A stretch of 64,000 nt of DNA from JAVBPE01 sp031549865 (GTDB lineage: Bacteria; Bacillota_I; Bacilli_A; Acholeplasmatales; Anaeroplasmataceae): the NCBI GenBank assembly GCA_031549865.1, contig JAVBPE010000005.1, positions 75,109 to 139,108 of the forward strand, read 5' to 3'. Positions 53,357-62,573 of this stretch are shown here, piece after piece (the stretch's first letter is position 1; each line of letters starts with the position of its first letter). A program made the translations under genes and the position numbers. The notes beneath the pieces were generated by a model. That model did not search any database. It was not told the DNA's origin and saw only the letters and a program-made list of their open reading frames with translations.

Positions 53357-53382
53357 GCCTTTTTTTCTTAAGAAAATAATTT
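53357..53382. repeat. 26-bp direct repeat, right copy
   Basis: Identical to 49568-49593. It encodes the last four residues and stop of YtaF on the minus strand. Unlike the left copy it lacks the other terminator arm, so the left copy looks like the original junction. Confidence 0.9.
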
Positions 53383-54021
53383 GTATATTGCAATAATAAT
53401 CAACAATAGCCCACTTATCCAAGATAAATTCATATTAGTCTTATTAGCTATTTTATTTCCTATTTTAACACCTATAATTAAAGCTATAAAACCTAGTATA
53501 AAGGATAATGCCGTTATAACTAGTATTTGCCATACGTTTGTTTCACCCATACCTCTACCAAAACCTATAGTAATAGAATCGAGTGATAAGGCAATAGCTA
53601 TTGCAAAAGCTTCTTTATATGAAAGATTTTTAGATTTATCAAAATCTGCTTCTTCTGGTTTTGCATATAAATTCAAAGTCATTTTGACACTAAAAAAAGA
53701 GAATTTAATATTCTTATTTATACCATTTCTCATATTTATTACTTGTTTAATAATACCGTCTAAAAATTTTACTAATCCTAGTAATATTAAAATGCTTACA
53801 CAAATTCCAAGTGAAAATTCTTCATTAATATAATTATTAATAAATGATCCAAAAAATAATGCTACCATCAAGACAATACTACATGTTAAATTTATAATAA
53901 GCATAGAAATTTTAGGTATTTTAATCTTATTTGTACCGTATGCAAAGCCAGACATCAACGTATCAATTGACAATGCTATATTTAAAAAAAATGCTTCTAA
54001 AATGAAATATATAATTGCCAT
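53368..54021 (-). CDS. ytaF: YtaF/MntP-like membrane protein
   Basis: A 217-residue six-helix membrane protein related to the MntP manganese exporter family. The two family repeats show LSIDTLMSGFAYGTNKIKI and LSLDSITIGFGRGMG, each with an intramembrane Asp. YtaF is known as a sporulation-associated protein in Bacillus, but nothing here shows a sporulation role. AGGTGG precedes the ATG. It ends within the 26-bp repeat. Confidence 0.88.
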   Translation of the reverse strand: MAIIYFILEAFFLNIALSIDTLMSGFAYGTNKIKIPKISMLIINLTCSIVLMVALFFGSFINNYINEEFSLGICVSILILLGLVKFLDGIIKQVINMRNGINKNIKFSFFSVKMTLNLYAKPEEADFDKSKNLSYKEAFAIAIALSLDSITIGFGRGMGETNVWQILVITALSFILGFIALIIGVKIGNKIANKTNMNLSWISGLLLIIIAIYKLFS

Positions 54022-54056
54022 TTAACCACCTAAGTTAATATATGACTTACTTTTAT

Positions 54057-54084
54057 TTGTGCTTAGGCAAATATATGTTATAAT
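54057..54084 (+). promoter_or_regulatory. Promoter of the flavin reductase gene
   Basis: TTGTGC (54057-54062), 16 bases, TATAAT (54079-54084) with a TGT extended -10; the ATG follows 15 bases later. Confidence 0.65.
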
Positions 54085-54099
54085 TGAGCAGGTGATAAT

Positions 54100-54711
54100 A
54101 TGAAAGTTTTAATGCTTAATGGCAGCTCCAATCAGTATGGCTGCACCTACAATGCTTTAAATGAAATAAAAAAATCTTTAGAAGAAGAAAATGTTGAAGT
54201 AGAAATTTTTTGGCTTGGCAATAAAGCGATTAATGACTGTTTAGCATGTAATAAATGTGAAAATAATCATTGTATAATAAATGATGATGTAAATGTAATA
54301 ATAGAAAAAATGGAGAAATGTGATGGTTTAATCGTAGGAACTCCTGTCTACTATTCTCATCCAAGTGGTAGATTATTAGCTTTTTTAGATCGCATGTTTT
54401 ATGCTTCTAAAAATTTTGCACGTAAGCCTGCTGCTGCTATTGCCTGTGCTCGTCGCGCAGGTACTTCCTCATCGTTAGATGTAATTATAAAGCATTTTAC
54501 AATATCTCAAATGTATGTTGTTTCGTCGACATACTGGAATATGATTCATGGGTCTAAACCCGAAGATATATATCATGATTTAGAAGGAATTCAAACAATG
54601 TATAACTTGGGGAAAAATATGTCATACTTATTAAAATGTTTAGAGTTAGGAAAAAGCAATTTAAAAGAACCACAAATAATTAAAGGTAATAGAACTAATT
54701 TTATAAGATAA
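54100..54711 (+). CDS. Flavodoxin-fold NAD(P)H-dependent FMN reductase
   Basis: A 203-residue protein. MLNGSSNQYGCTYNALNEI binds FMN phosphate, DCLACNKCENNHCIINDDV is the Cys-rich segment typical of the iron-sulfur flavoprotein/NADPH reductase group, and GLIVGTPVYYSHPSGRLLAF follows. Four closely spaced Cys could bind a cluster or a metal. Substrate unknown. AGGTGA precedes the ATG. Confidence 0.87.
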   Translation: MKVLMLNGSSNQYGCTYNALNEIKKSLEEENVEVEIFWLGNKAINDCLACNKCENNHCIINDDVNVIIEKMEKCDGLIVGTPVYYSHPSGRLLAFLDRMFYASKNFARKPAAAIACARRAGTSSSLDVIIKHFTISQMYVVSSTYWNMIHGSKPEDIYHDLEGIQTMYNLGKNMSYLLKCLELGKSNLKEPQIIKGNRTNFIR

Positions 54712-54740
54712 AAAGTAATTCTACATGAATTACTTTTTTA
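54710..54740. terminator. Bidirectional terminator
   Basis: AAAGTAATTC and GAATTACTTT pair around TACAT, with A and T tracts on either side, between convergent genes. Confidence 0.8.
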
Positions 54741-54743
54741 ATA

Positions 54744-55328
54744 TTACTTTTTAGTTTGTTTAAATAAAAAATTTGCTTCTCTTATTCTTGCAATTTTTAT
54801 ATATTGATTACGAAGTTCTCTACTATATAAAAATATTCCATCAAAAGCTTCCCATATTATTACCCATGCTAGTATATCTATTGTATTCAAATAAATATCA
54901 TTTAATAGTGAACTGAAAATGCTAGCTAAACTCAATATAAGCATTCCAAAAACTAACAATGCTATTGATTTGTATGTATTAAAATGCATTTGTTTACTAA
55001 CTTTATAATTATCATTTTTAAAATCATTTCTGATAGCATTAATATATCTTTCTTGTTCATAAATCGAATCATAAAGTTTATCATTTTCTGTTACTAAGAC
55101 TAAATCATGAATTATTTTATCATCAGTTAGTAAATAATCTTTAAAAGCACTATTTAATAATGGTTCATTTTTAGGCGCATAGGGTGAATATGCATCATTT
55201 ATATCTTTTAAATTAATATTTATTGTTACTTTTCCATCATTATTTAAAATCATTTGTTTTAACTGCAAATTATCTTCTTTTCTTAAATTACGCATTCTTT
55301 TGTTAATTGATTTTAGTCCATTAAACAT
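54744..55328 (-). CDS. Two-TM protein of unknown function
   Basis: A 194-residue protein. A hydrophilic N-terminal ~115 residues (VTININLKDINDAYSPYAPK) is followed by two hydrophobic segments (ALLVFGMLILSLASIFSSLL and a second near ILAWVIIWEAF) and a short charged tail. I do not recognise the family. GAGGTAA precedes the ATG. It seems monocistronic. Confidence 0.7.
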   Translation of the reverse strand: MFNGLKSINKRMRNLRKEDNLQLKQMILNNDGKVTININLKDINDAYSPYAPKNEPLLNSAFKDYLLTDDKIIHDLVLVTENDKLYDSIYEQERYINAIRNDFKNDNYKVSKQMHFNTYKSIALLVFGMLILSLASIFSSLLNDIYLNTIDILAWVIIWEAFDGIFLYSRELRNQYIKIARIREANFLFKQTKK

Positions 55329-55521
55329 ACTATTACCTCGCTACTTTTTATTTATTATACCATTTTTAATATTAATTTAAAACATATACATTTATACTGT
55401 TTAATCTATAAATAATAAAAAATGTTATGTTAAACAATAAATATTGTATAATAATTATAGTATCAATAATGAATTGTTACTATTTGTAATAAATATATTA
55501 TTTAAAATAAGAGGAAGAATT

Positions 55522-56013
55522 ATGCTTGGACATTTTGGATTTTCATACGTAGGTTTAATTTTTTTATTAATGCTTACGATACCTAACATCATATGGACTA
55601 AAAACTTACCAAAAAATTATACTGCTATAAATGAAAACAAAGTTTTATTAATTTTTGAAAGAATTGGTCAAATATTAGTTAGCGCTACCGCGTTATTGTT
55701 TTCAGATTTCAATATTAAAAAAAATACACCTTGGATGTGGTGGTTAATAATTGCATTTTTAATAATGATTCTATATGAATGTTGGTGGATCAGATATTTT
55801 AAAAGTAAAAGAAATCTAAGTGACTTTTATAGTAATTTTATAGGTGTACCTGTAGCAGGAGCAACACTCCCTATTATCGCTTTTTTACTTTTAGGAATTT
55901 ATGGAAAAGTAATATGGTTAATTTTATCAGTTATAATATTAGGAATTGGTCATATAGGAATACATTTAAAACATGCAGCAGAAATTAAAAATAATCCAGT
56001 TTCAGAAATTTGA
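55522..56013 (+). CDS. Four-TM membrane protein of unknown function
   Basis: A 163-residue protein with about four or five membrane segments: LIFLLMLTIPNIIW, QILVSATALLF, MWWLIIAFLIMILYECWW, and two C-terminal ones. IPNIIWTKNLPKNY is a recognisable conserved-looking motif shared by small uncharacterised membrane proteins. The start is the ATG at 55522 after AGAGGAAG; the frame to 55444 has no such site. Function unknown. Confidence 0.7.
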   Translation: MLGHFGFSYVGLIFLLMLTIPNIIWTKNLPKNYTAINENKVLLIFERIGQILVSATALLFSDFNIKKNTPWMWWLIIAFLIMILYECWWIRYFKSKRNLSDFYSNFIGVPVAGATLPIIAFLLLGIYGKVIWLILSVIILGIGHIGIHLKHAAEIKNNPVSEI

Positions 56014-56030
56014 AACTGGATTATTTTATT
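55992..56030. terminator. Bidirectional terminator
   Basis: AATCCAGTTTC and GAAACTGGATT pair around AGAAATTT between convergent genes, overlapping the end of the membrane protein gene. Confidence 0.85.
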
Positions 56031-58422
56031 TTAGATATTTACTTAATAATAAAAATAATCGATTAGGATCTAAAGGTTTAGAAATATGCTCATTAAATCC
56101 CGCATTAATACATGCATCAATATCATCTTTAAATGCATTGGCTGTCATTGCTAATATAGGAATAGGTTTATTTCTTTTACCATCAATTTTCCTCATTTGC
56201 CTTGTTGCTTCATAACCATTCATTATAGGCATTTGAATATCCATTAATACAAGATCATATTTATTAGGATCTATTTTATATAAGTCTAAAGCCATTTTAC
56301 CGTTTTCTGCTTCATCAATTAATACATTGGTTGATGATAATAATCCTGTAACTATATCTCTATTAATATCAATATCCTCTACAACTAAAATGCGTTTATT
56401 ACTAAAATCAAATTTCATTTCTTCTTTTATTTCTTCTATATTATTATTACCCAAAAATTGATTAAAAAAAGTAACAATATCATAATATAATATTGGTGTT
56501 TCTAACACCCAAGAAATACCTGCATCATTAGCATCAGCTTCTAAAATCATCTTATCAAATGGAGTTACTAAAGTTATAGGAATTTTCTTTTCAATTGAAT
56601 TTAGTATAGTCTTTGCAGCTTCAATTCCATTTATTTTATTAAGATAATAATCGATCATAATTAAATCAATGTTATTTGTTTCTATTAACTTAATAGCTTC
56701 TTCAATGGAACTGGCAATAAGAACATTTATTCCCCATTCACGCATTATTTTAAAAGAATATCGGTCATCTATTTCATTATCAATTGTTAAAACATTCAAA
56801 CTTTTTTCAAAAATTGGTGGTTTTAAATAAGATTTACTTTGTTGCTCTAAATCAATTTTAAACGAAGCTGTTATAGTAAATGTACTACCTACATTAGGCT
56901 TACTATCAACACTTATCGTTCCATCCATAAGCTCTATAATTCGTTTTGTTATGGCTAAACCTAACCCTGTTCCCCCATATTTATTTGATATTTGGGGGTC
57001 AGCTTGATTAAATGGTGTAAACAAATTTTTTTGTTGTTCAGTAGATATACCAATACCTTGATCTTTTACAGATATTTGTAAAATAACACTTTCAGCTAAT
57101 AATTCTTTAACAGAAATATTGATTTCTATTTTCGAATTTTCACTTGAAAATTTCACTGCATTAGATGTTAAATTCATTAAAACTTGAATTAATCTCATTG
57201 AATCACCTATTAAAAAATTAGGTATATCCCTATCAACTCTTATAACAAGCTTCTGTTTTTTTTCATCTGATCGAAAAACAATAATACTAAAAAAGCGATG
57301 CAACAGTTCAGTTAAATCAATAGACTCTTCTGCGATGGAAATAGCTCCAGCTTCTATCTTTGTTAAATCTAATATGTCGTTAATTATTTTTAATAAATGA
57401 TTTGTTGCCTTTTCTGCATTTTCTAAACAACTATAAATCTTATTTATATCCTTCATATCTTTTGCTATATTAATCATTCCAATAATTGCATTCATAGGAG
57501 TACGTATTTCATGACTCATTGTTGATAAGAATTGTGTCTTAGCGTCATTTGCATATTTTGCTTCTATTATCGCATTTTTAAGTATTTCACGCTCTTTTAG
57601 TTCTTCTCTAATGTCTTCACCAATAGTTCCATATCCTATTACTTCACCATACTTATTTTTTACAGGAAATGAAAAATAACGAATTGGAATTTCATTTTTA
57701 TCTATGCCATACATTATAACTTCGCCTGAACGATTTTTACCATTTATTACTTCAACAAAAATAAGATCATAAAATCTATCAGTATCGTATTTTGAATAAA
57801 TATCTCCAATAGGCATTACATCGCCGATTTTTAAATCATGTCCACAAGCATTAGTAAACATTTCGTTTATATATAGAATTTTGTAATCTTTATCTAGTAC
57901 ATAAAAAAACATGGTTGCTGAATTTAATATTGATTCATGTATGTTTTGCATTGATGATAATTCCTCAGTTTGCTTATAAAGCTCCATGTTTTTTGTTATA
58001 TCAATAGCAAGACAAATTCTTGTATTTTTTATATTTGGCCACTTAAATTTTTCACCATATATTCTATAATATTTATTTGTTTTTGCATTAAAACCATTTT
58101 CATGTACATATGATTTCTCTTTATTAAGTTCTTCACCAGTTTTACAAAATTCGCATTTTGTTTCTCTACTGCATAATTCTTTATAGCATTTCTTTCCAAT
58201 TATATTGCCATGACTTTCTAGCGTAAGCTTGTTAGCATATAATATTTCATAATTTTCATCGTTAATAATATATATGGGAACTTTAATATTATCATATAAA
58301 GATAAATCTAATTCTTCAGTTTTATTATTTTTTTTATCGTTAATTTTCTTTTGATAATAAGCAATTACAGCAACTAATATTATAATTAACAAAATAATCA
58401 ATAAAATTAGATAGTGCTCCAT
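56026..58422 (-). CDS. Hybrid histidine kinase with two PAS and two receiver domains
   Basis: A 798-residue protein. One membrane segment (4-22), a PAS domain (~42-140) with a Cys-rich insert (CYKELCSRETKCEFC), a second PAS (~165-275), HisKA with SHEIRTPMN (His304), HATPase (DQGIGIS, YGGTGLGLAI), a degenerate receiver (~545-660; MIDYYLNKING) and an intact C-terminal receiver (VVEDIDINR, VLMDIQMPIMNGYEATRQMR, KPLD). No Hpt domain is present, so phosphate must leave to a separate HPt; one lies at 25048-25383. The start is the ATG ending at 58422, after AGAAGGA. The four-Cys insert might bind a metal. Confidence 0.9.
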   Translation of the reverse strand: MEHYLILLIILLIIILVAVIAYYQKKINDKKNNKTEELDLSLYDNIKVPIYIINDENYEILYANKLTLESHGNIIGKKCYKELCSRETKCEFCKTGEELNKEKSYVHENGFNAKTNKYYRIYGEKFKWPNIKNTRICLAIDITKNMELYKQTEELSSMQNIHESILNSATMFFYVLDKDYKILYINEMFTNACGHDLKIGDVMPIGDIYSKYDTDRFYDLIFVEVINGKNRSGEVIMYGIDKNEIPIRYFSFPVKNKYGEVIGYGTIGEDIREELKEREILKNAIIEAKYANDAKTQFLSTMSHEIRTPMNAIIGMINIAKDMKDINKIYSCLENAEKATNHLLKIINDILDLTKIEAGAISIAEESIDLTELLHRFFSIIVFRSDEKKQKLVIRVDRDIPNFLIGDSMRLIQVLMNLTSNAVKFSSENSKIEINISVKELLAESVILQISVKDQGIGISTEQQKNLFTPFNQADPQISNKYGGTGLGLAITKRIIELMDGTISVDSKPNVGSTFTITASFKIDLEQQSKSYLKPPIFEKSLNVLTIDNEIDDRYSFKIMREWGINVLIASSIEEAIKLIETNNIDLIMIDYYLNKINGIEAAKTILNSIEKKIPITLVTPFDKMILEADANDAGISWVLETPILYYDIVTFFNQFLGNNNIEEIKEEMKFDFSNKRILVVEDIDINRDIVTGLLSSTNVLIDEAENGKMALDLYKIDPNKYDLVLMDIQMPIMNGYEATRQMRKIDGKRNKPIPILAMTANAFKDDIDACINAGFNEHISKPLDPNRLFLLLSKYLK

Positions 58423-58695
58423 ATTTATTCCTTCTTTCTTCACTTTAGCCGAGTAAATTATATTTATATATTATCATTTATTGTAAAAAAAAGATAGTTA
58501 TATATTTATTTTGTTATATAATGAAATAGAATATGCTATATTCTCTTAAAGTAGATTAAATATATAACCAGTAGTATATTTTATATTATTTTCTATTTCT
58601 TTTTTTATATGATTATTTTAGTATATAACTATATAATGAAATATACAATAAGTGTCATAAATTTATTATAACATCATAAATTAAGAGGTAAGAAC

Positions 58696-59160
58696 ATGAA
58701 ACTTGTTAAAAAATTATTATTTTGTTTAACTATAATCCTATGTTTAGTTTTATTTATAGGATGTGATACTAAAGAACAAAATGCAAAAGAAAGAATAAAA
58801 AATATAACAAAGATAGATATTCCAAGTAATTCAACAATGGTTTATCATCACATGGCTGGTGAAAATGATTTTTTTCCTGTCCCTGGTCGTTATGCTCAAT
58901 ATACAATTTTCAAATATGAAGAAAATCTTACTGATTTTTTATCTGAAAATAATTTTAAAAATGAAAAAAATGAGAAGTTTGAACAAAATTACAATGAAGA
59001 ATTTGATGATCATTCAAGAGCTTTTTCATATGATATTCCTAATGAATATAATGTTAATTGGGATAAAGACTATTCATATTTATGGTTAGACAAATTAGAT
59101 GTATATTTTATATATTTTGCAGATATTCAAATTCTTATAATTTTTATTGTAGCTAAATAA
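58696..59160 (+). CDS. Small lipoprotein of unknown function
   Basis: A 154-residue protein with a signal peptide ending in the lipobox LFIGC (Cys23). The mature part is acidic and rich in Asn, Glu and Tyr (FKYEENLTDFLSENNFKNEK). Its C-terminus is unusually hydrophobic (FIYFADIQILIIFIVAK), like a second membrane segment. AGAGGT precedes the ATG. No family recognised. Confidence 0.75.
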   Translation: MKLVKKLLFCLTIILCLVLFIGCDTKEQNAKERIKNITKIDIPSNSTMVYHHMAGENDFFPVPGRYAQYTIFKYEENLTDFLSENNFKNEKNEKFEQNYNEEFDDHSRAFSYDIPNEYNVNWDKDYSYLWLDKLDVYFIYFADIQILIIFIVAK

Positions 59161-59249
59161 ATTATTTAATGAATAAAAATATATATTTATTTAAGAATTT
59201 ATATTAATTATAAAGAAAATCCATACTTGCTAATCATTTTATTTTATAT

Positions 59250-59300
59250 AAAATACCTCACTGAATTAACTAGTAATAGTCTATTATGTGAGGTATTTTT
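59250..59300. terminator. Long terminator-like hairpin
   Basis: AAATACCTCAC and GTGAGGTATTT form an 11-bp stem with a 26-base loop that itself contains TAATAG/CTATTA. T-rich sequence follows on the plus strand. It lies between convergent genes. Confidence 0.65.
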
Positions 59301-59319
59301 ATATTTACATGATTTGTTC

Positions 59320-59895
59320 TTAATAGTTAATTAAAAGCCCATAATCGTTCCAGTCCCCAAACATATTTTTTTGTTCTGATTCCCGAATTAATTTTTCCAA
59401 TCTTTTATCAAACACAATTCTATCCTTCTTTTTATCACGTTGAATAGAATCAATTCTAACTTTTTGATACAGAATAGGAAAATTTTTAAAATTTTCCCAC
59501 GCAAGTGGATTATCATTAAATGCTTGCATTATATCTTTATCAATTATAAAGCTGTTTTCGGACATGTCAGGCAATGCTACCCGTCCAGCATCAGTCATAA
59601 GACCTTTTTTTTCTAACCTACGGCAACGTTCTTTATTTAATTCTGACCATGGACTTTTTTTAGTTCTAGGTGTAAATTTTTGCATATCTACACCATTTAT
59701 CGTTTTATGTGTTGTATCAATCCAACCAAAGCATAAAGCTTCTTCTACTGAATCAAGATACCAAACTATATTATCAGGTTTAATTTTACCTTTTTTAACA
59801 GCTATCCAGCACTCAGTTTCCTTACTATGGTTTTCTATTAACCATTCTCTAAATCCATTTCTAGTTGTAATTTTAAGAATATTTTTAGCTTCCAT
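59320..59895 (-). CDS. YdeI/OmpD-associated family protein
   Basis: A 191-residue protein. FREWLIENHSKETECWIAVK, VEEALCFGWIDTTHKTINGV, FTPRTKKSPWSELNKERCRR and the C-terminal KKDRIVFDKRLEKLIRESEQ fit the YdeI-like family, named in some databases for bacteriocin protection. The molecular function is not settled. AAGGAG precedes the ATG. Confidence 0.85.
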   Translation of the reverse strand: MEAKNILKITTRNGFREWLIENHSKETECWIAVKKGKIKPDNIVWYLDSVEEALCFGWIDTTHKTINGVDMQKFTPRTKKSPWSELNKERCRRLEKKGLMTDAGRVALPDMSENSFIIDKDIMQAFNDNPLAWENFKNFPILYQKVRIDSIQRDKKKDRIVFDKRLEKLIRESEQKNMFGDWNDYGLLINY

Positions 59896-59931
59896 GTTTC
59901 TCCTTTTTATTTAAAAATTTCAAATAAAGTG

Positions 59932-60891
59932 TTATTGAATTTTTTGCAGTATTTTATAACAAACGTATGTTAAATAAGGCGAAGGTTTATTCTTTTGTCC
60001 AAAATCCCAACCTTTAAATTTTTGATAAACTGATTGCGGGATATATAATCCAGCTTCAGTTTGATTATTTATTATAATTTGAATCATTTCTTTAAATCTA
60101 AAATCATTTCTCTCATATTCAAATTTGCTTAGACAATCAGTTACGCTTATAATATCGTACCATATTGTTGGAACTTTTAATTTTCTAAAATCTATCCCCA
60201 TATAAAACATATAAGGATGTCTTTCTCTACTACTTTCCCATAAAGAAAGGATTGTTTCAATAATATTTTTAGTAATCTCGCAATTTTTATATTCTGGTAA
60301 TTCAGAATAAAGTTTTAGCATAATAAGATTTGCATAAGGGCAACAATCATCTTTTCGCCCAGGTCCTCTAAATTTCCCGAATTCTTTTGATACAGAGCAA
60401 GGAAAACCTTGACTTTTATAAAGCGATGTAAGATAATCAACACCTTTTCGAAGATGAGTTTCATAATCAACTCCAGCTTTTAGTAATGCAAAAAGCAATA
60501 AAGGAGCATCACATAAACACCAACCAAAAGTATCCTCACCACTCCCGCCAAAATGTTGTGGTATATTTGTTAGTGACTGATATATTCCATTATCATCCTT
60601 GTGCTTTAGTATCTCATCAATTGCCTTTTGGATTTGAGGTACAGAAGTATCTAGTCCAATATCTAAAAGAAATAATAATTTATGAATTGGAAGATCAGGA
60701 TCTTTATGATTTCTAACTAGTATATGATGATAGTTTTCTACATCCTTTAAATAAGCTTTTATTTTATCATTATTTAATACTTTATTTTTAAGGAGGATTA
60801 AATTATCCTTTGATTCTCCTAAAATATTTAATCTAACAGAATATACTAACCAGTCCTCACCATTTGATAACAAGTAATCAATAACAGTCAT
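59932..60891 (-). CDS. Helical-repeat protein (prenyltransferase-like fold), unknown function
   Basis: A 319-residue protein. Repeated segments of the type KAIDEILKHKDDNGIYQSLT, LRKGVDYLTSLYKSQGFPCS and IIINNQTEAGLYIPQS match the alpha/alpha barrel repeats of prenyltransferase/squalene-cyclase-like proteins. A conserved-looking GEDTFGWCLCDAPLLLFAL and DDCCPYANLIML could form the cavity. No cyclase DxDD motif is seen. The start is the ATG ending at 60891 after GGAGGTG. It is upstream of the ydeI-like gene on the same strand and may be co-transcribed. Confidence 0.65.
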   Translation of the reverse strand: MTVIDYLLSNGEDWLVYSVRLNILGESKDNLILLKNKVLNNDKIKAYLKDVENYHHILVRNHKDPDLPIHKLLFLLDIGLDTSVPQIQKAIDEILKHKDDNGIYQSLTNIPQHFGGSGEDTFGWCLCDAPLLLFALLKAGVDYETHLRKGVDYLTSLYKSQGFPCSVSKEFGKFRGPGRKDDCCPYANLIMLKLYSELPEYKNCEITKNIIETILSLWESSRERHPYMFYMGIDFRKLKVPTIWYDIISVTDCLSKFEYERNDFRFKEMIQIIINNQTEAGLYIPQSVYQKFKGWDFGQKNKPSPYLTYVCYKILQKIQ

Positions 60892-60963
60892 AAATTCACC
60901 TCCAATAAGCATAATCTATAACCATAAACATATTTTAATCAATTATATCATAAAAACATTTTT

Positions 60964-61431
60964 TTGGCATTAAGCTTCTTTTATATTGATTTTAATAAAT
61001 TAATTCTAGATTTGACTAAAGATTTAAAAATTGATTCAATAGCTAAAGGAGTTTATTTAAAAACAAAACTTCCTAATTATCCTTTAATATTAAACTTACC
61101 AGTAAATAGACTTAAAACAGCTATTGGTAATATCATATCTAACTCAATTGATTTTACTCCTATGAATGGTAGAGTTTTAGTAAAAGTGTCAGCTTCTTAC
61201 GAATCAATTCAAATTGCGATAAAAGACACTGGTTGTGGTATACAACCTGATGACTTAGTTCATATTTTTGAAAACAAATTCACTACTAGAAAAAGTAATT
61301 CATTATTAAATGCTGGTGAAGGATTCGGTCTTTATTACGCCAAGGAAGTTGTTGAGAATTTAGGTGGTAAAATTTTAGTTATATCAAAAGTGGATAAAGG
61401 AACTACTTTTAAAGTAAGTATTCCTATATAA
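60964..61431 (+). pseudogene. Truncated histidine kinase (ATPase domain only)
   Basis: A 155-codon frame holding only a HATPase domain: AIGNIISNSIDFTP (N box), KDTGCGIQPDDLVHIFENKF (G1/F boxes), GEGFGLYYAKEVVENLGG (G2). The phospho-His domain and sensor are missing, the first codon is a TTG without a ribosome binding site, and no regulator lies beside it. The 5' part has apparently been lost by rearrangement at the 60.9 kb junction. Confidence 0.75.
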
Positions 61432-61545
61432 ATGTTTATATAAGAGTACCCAAAAATGTGCAGATAAGAATTCCCGATTCTGAGTGTATAGTACCCCATA
61501 AGTTGGACTAGTAGAAATACTAGGAAGGCTTAAGGGGCATTTTTT
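61432..61545. mobile_element. Probable left end of an IS3/IS150-type element
   Basis: The stretch TAGTACCCCATAAGTTGGAC (61489-61508) resembles the terminal repeats of IS150-type elements and lies just before an OrfA-like start. No matching right end was found in the following sequence, so the element is broken. Confidence 0.45.
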
Positions 61546-61656
61546 ATGAAATTAAAAGATGAAGATCTTAAAGAGCTTGCGAAATTAGTAGATAAAGGTT
61601 ATAGTTACCGTAAATTATCACCAAATAAAATTCTTATGAATACAATATTAGAATAA
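61546..61656 (+). pseudogene. IS3-family OrfA N-terminal stub
   Basis: Thirty-six codons starting MKLKDEDLKELAKLVDKGYS, then YRKLSPNK, the N-terminal HTH start of IS3/IS150-type OrfA. The frame then leaves the family and stops; OrfB with its DDE core is absent. It follows AAGGGGCA. Confidence 0.6.
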
Positions 61657-61747
61657 AAATAAAAAGTGGTTAAAATGGAAATTTCTGCTTTGTTAAACCA
61701 CCTTTTGGATATTTTTTTACTTTTTTAGTTCTAGTAATACCACACAT

Positions 61748-61879
61748 TCAACATGAGTCGGGTGGATACGTTAAACAGTTTGAGTCACTTTTTCGACCCT
61801 TTTTTATGTCTACAACTTGAGTTTCATCAGCTTTCAATAGCTTGTACCCACAAGCGGGGCAGATTGTATAATAATTCAT
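61748..61879 (-). pseudogene. Zinc-ribbon mobile-element protein, truncated
   Basis: A 43-codon frame beginning MNYYTICPACGYKLLKADET. The CPAC knuckle plus KLLKAD is typical of short Com-like zinc-ribbon proteins found in phages and conjugative elements. The second Cys pair is missing or out of frame after VVDIKKGRKSD, so it looks decayed. Confidence 0.5.
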
Positions 61880-61895
61880 TTTTATTTCCTCATAA

Positions 61896-62570
61896 TTATA
61901 ATATAAACATTAACAGTATAAAAGGGAAAGCTATACGGATATTTTTCTTTGCTAAGAGATATACAATCCCGAACAAAATCGAAAGAGCGCCCCCCCAAAG
62001 CCCGACAAGAATATCACCTTTTGTAAGCATATGAACTAATCCCCAAGTCAAACCTGCCAATATACCGCCGTATGGAATTTTAACCGACTTAAACCATTTT
62101 TCACCCGCTTCCTGTCCGAAAATTACAATTAAAATAACAAGGGCGGTTTCAAATACATAATAGATATATTGAAAAATAAATTTCAGCCAGCCATTATAAA
62201 TAAATTCCTTTGCTGGCTTAAAACCGTTCCAATCAATTATGCTAATGATTATAGATATTGCCAAAAGAGCAAAACATAAAATCCAATTTAAGATTTTAAT
62301 ATTCTCACGGCTTTTGAATATATCAAAATTCATTTTCTTTTTTGCAAAAAACAGCAAAAGAAAAGCTGATATACCCCATATAACACAAATAACAATCCAA
62401 TGCACGATATATTGTGTTGTAGTAAAATCGTCTAAGCTATGACCGTAAATGAAGGGTTCAATCAAAAAAGCTGTCAACATTTCTAAGCCCAGACCTGCAA
62501 ATGCAAGCAATGCAAGCAAAAGAAAAATAAAGCCGCCTTTTAAATTTTTTTCAGTTCTTAGTTCTTTCAT
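61896..62570 (-). CDS. CPBP-like integral membrane protein
   Basis: A 224-residue protein with six or seven membrane segments. VIFGQEAGEKWFKSVKIPYG and ILAGLTWGLVHMLTKG resemble the CPBP (CAAX-protease and bacteriocin-processing) motifs EExxxR and FxxxH, but the first Glu is replaced (QEAGEKW), so protease activity is uncertain. It lies four bases downstream of the TetR gene and is co-transcribed. Codon use and GC are higher than in the chromosome to the left, consistent with transfer. Confidence 0.7.
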   Translation of the reverse strand: MKELRTEKNLKGGFIFLLLALLAFAGLGLEMLTAFLIEPFIYGHSLDDFTTTQYIVHWIVICVIWGISAFLLLFFAKKKMNFDIFKSRENIKILNWILCFALLAISIIISIIDWNGFKPAKEFIYNGWLKFIFQYIYYVFETALVILIVIFGQEAGEKWFKSVKIPYGGILAGLTWGLVHMLTKGDILVGLWGGALSILFGIVYLLAKKNIRIAFPFILLMFIL

Positions 62571-62573
62571 TTT

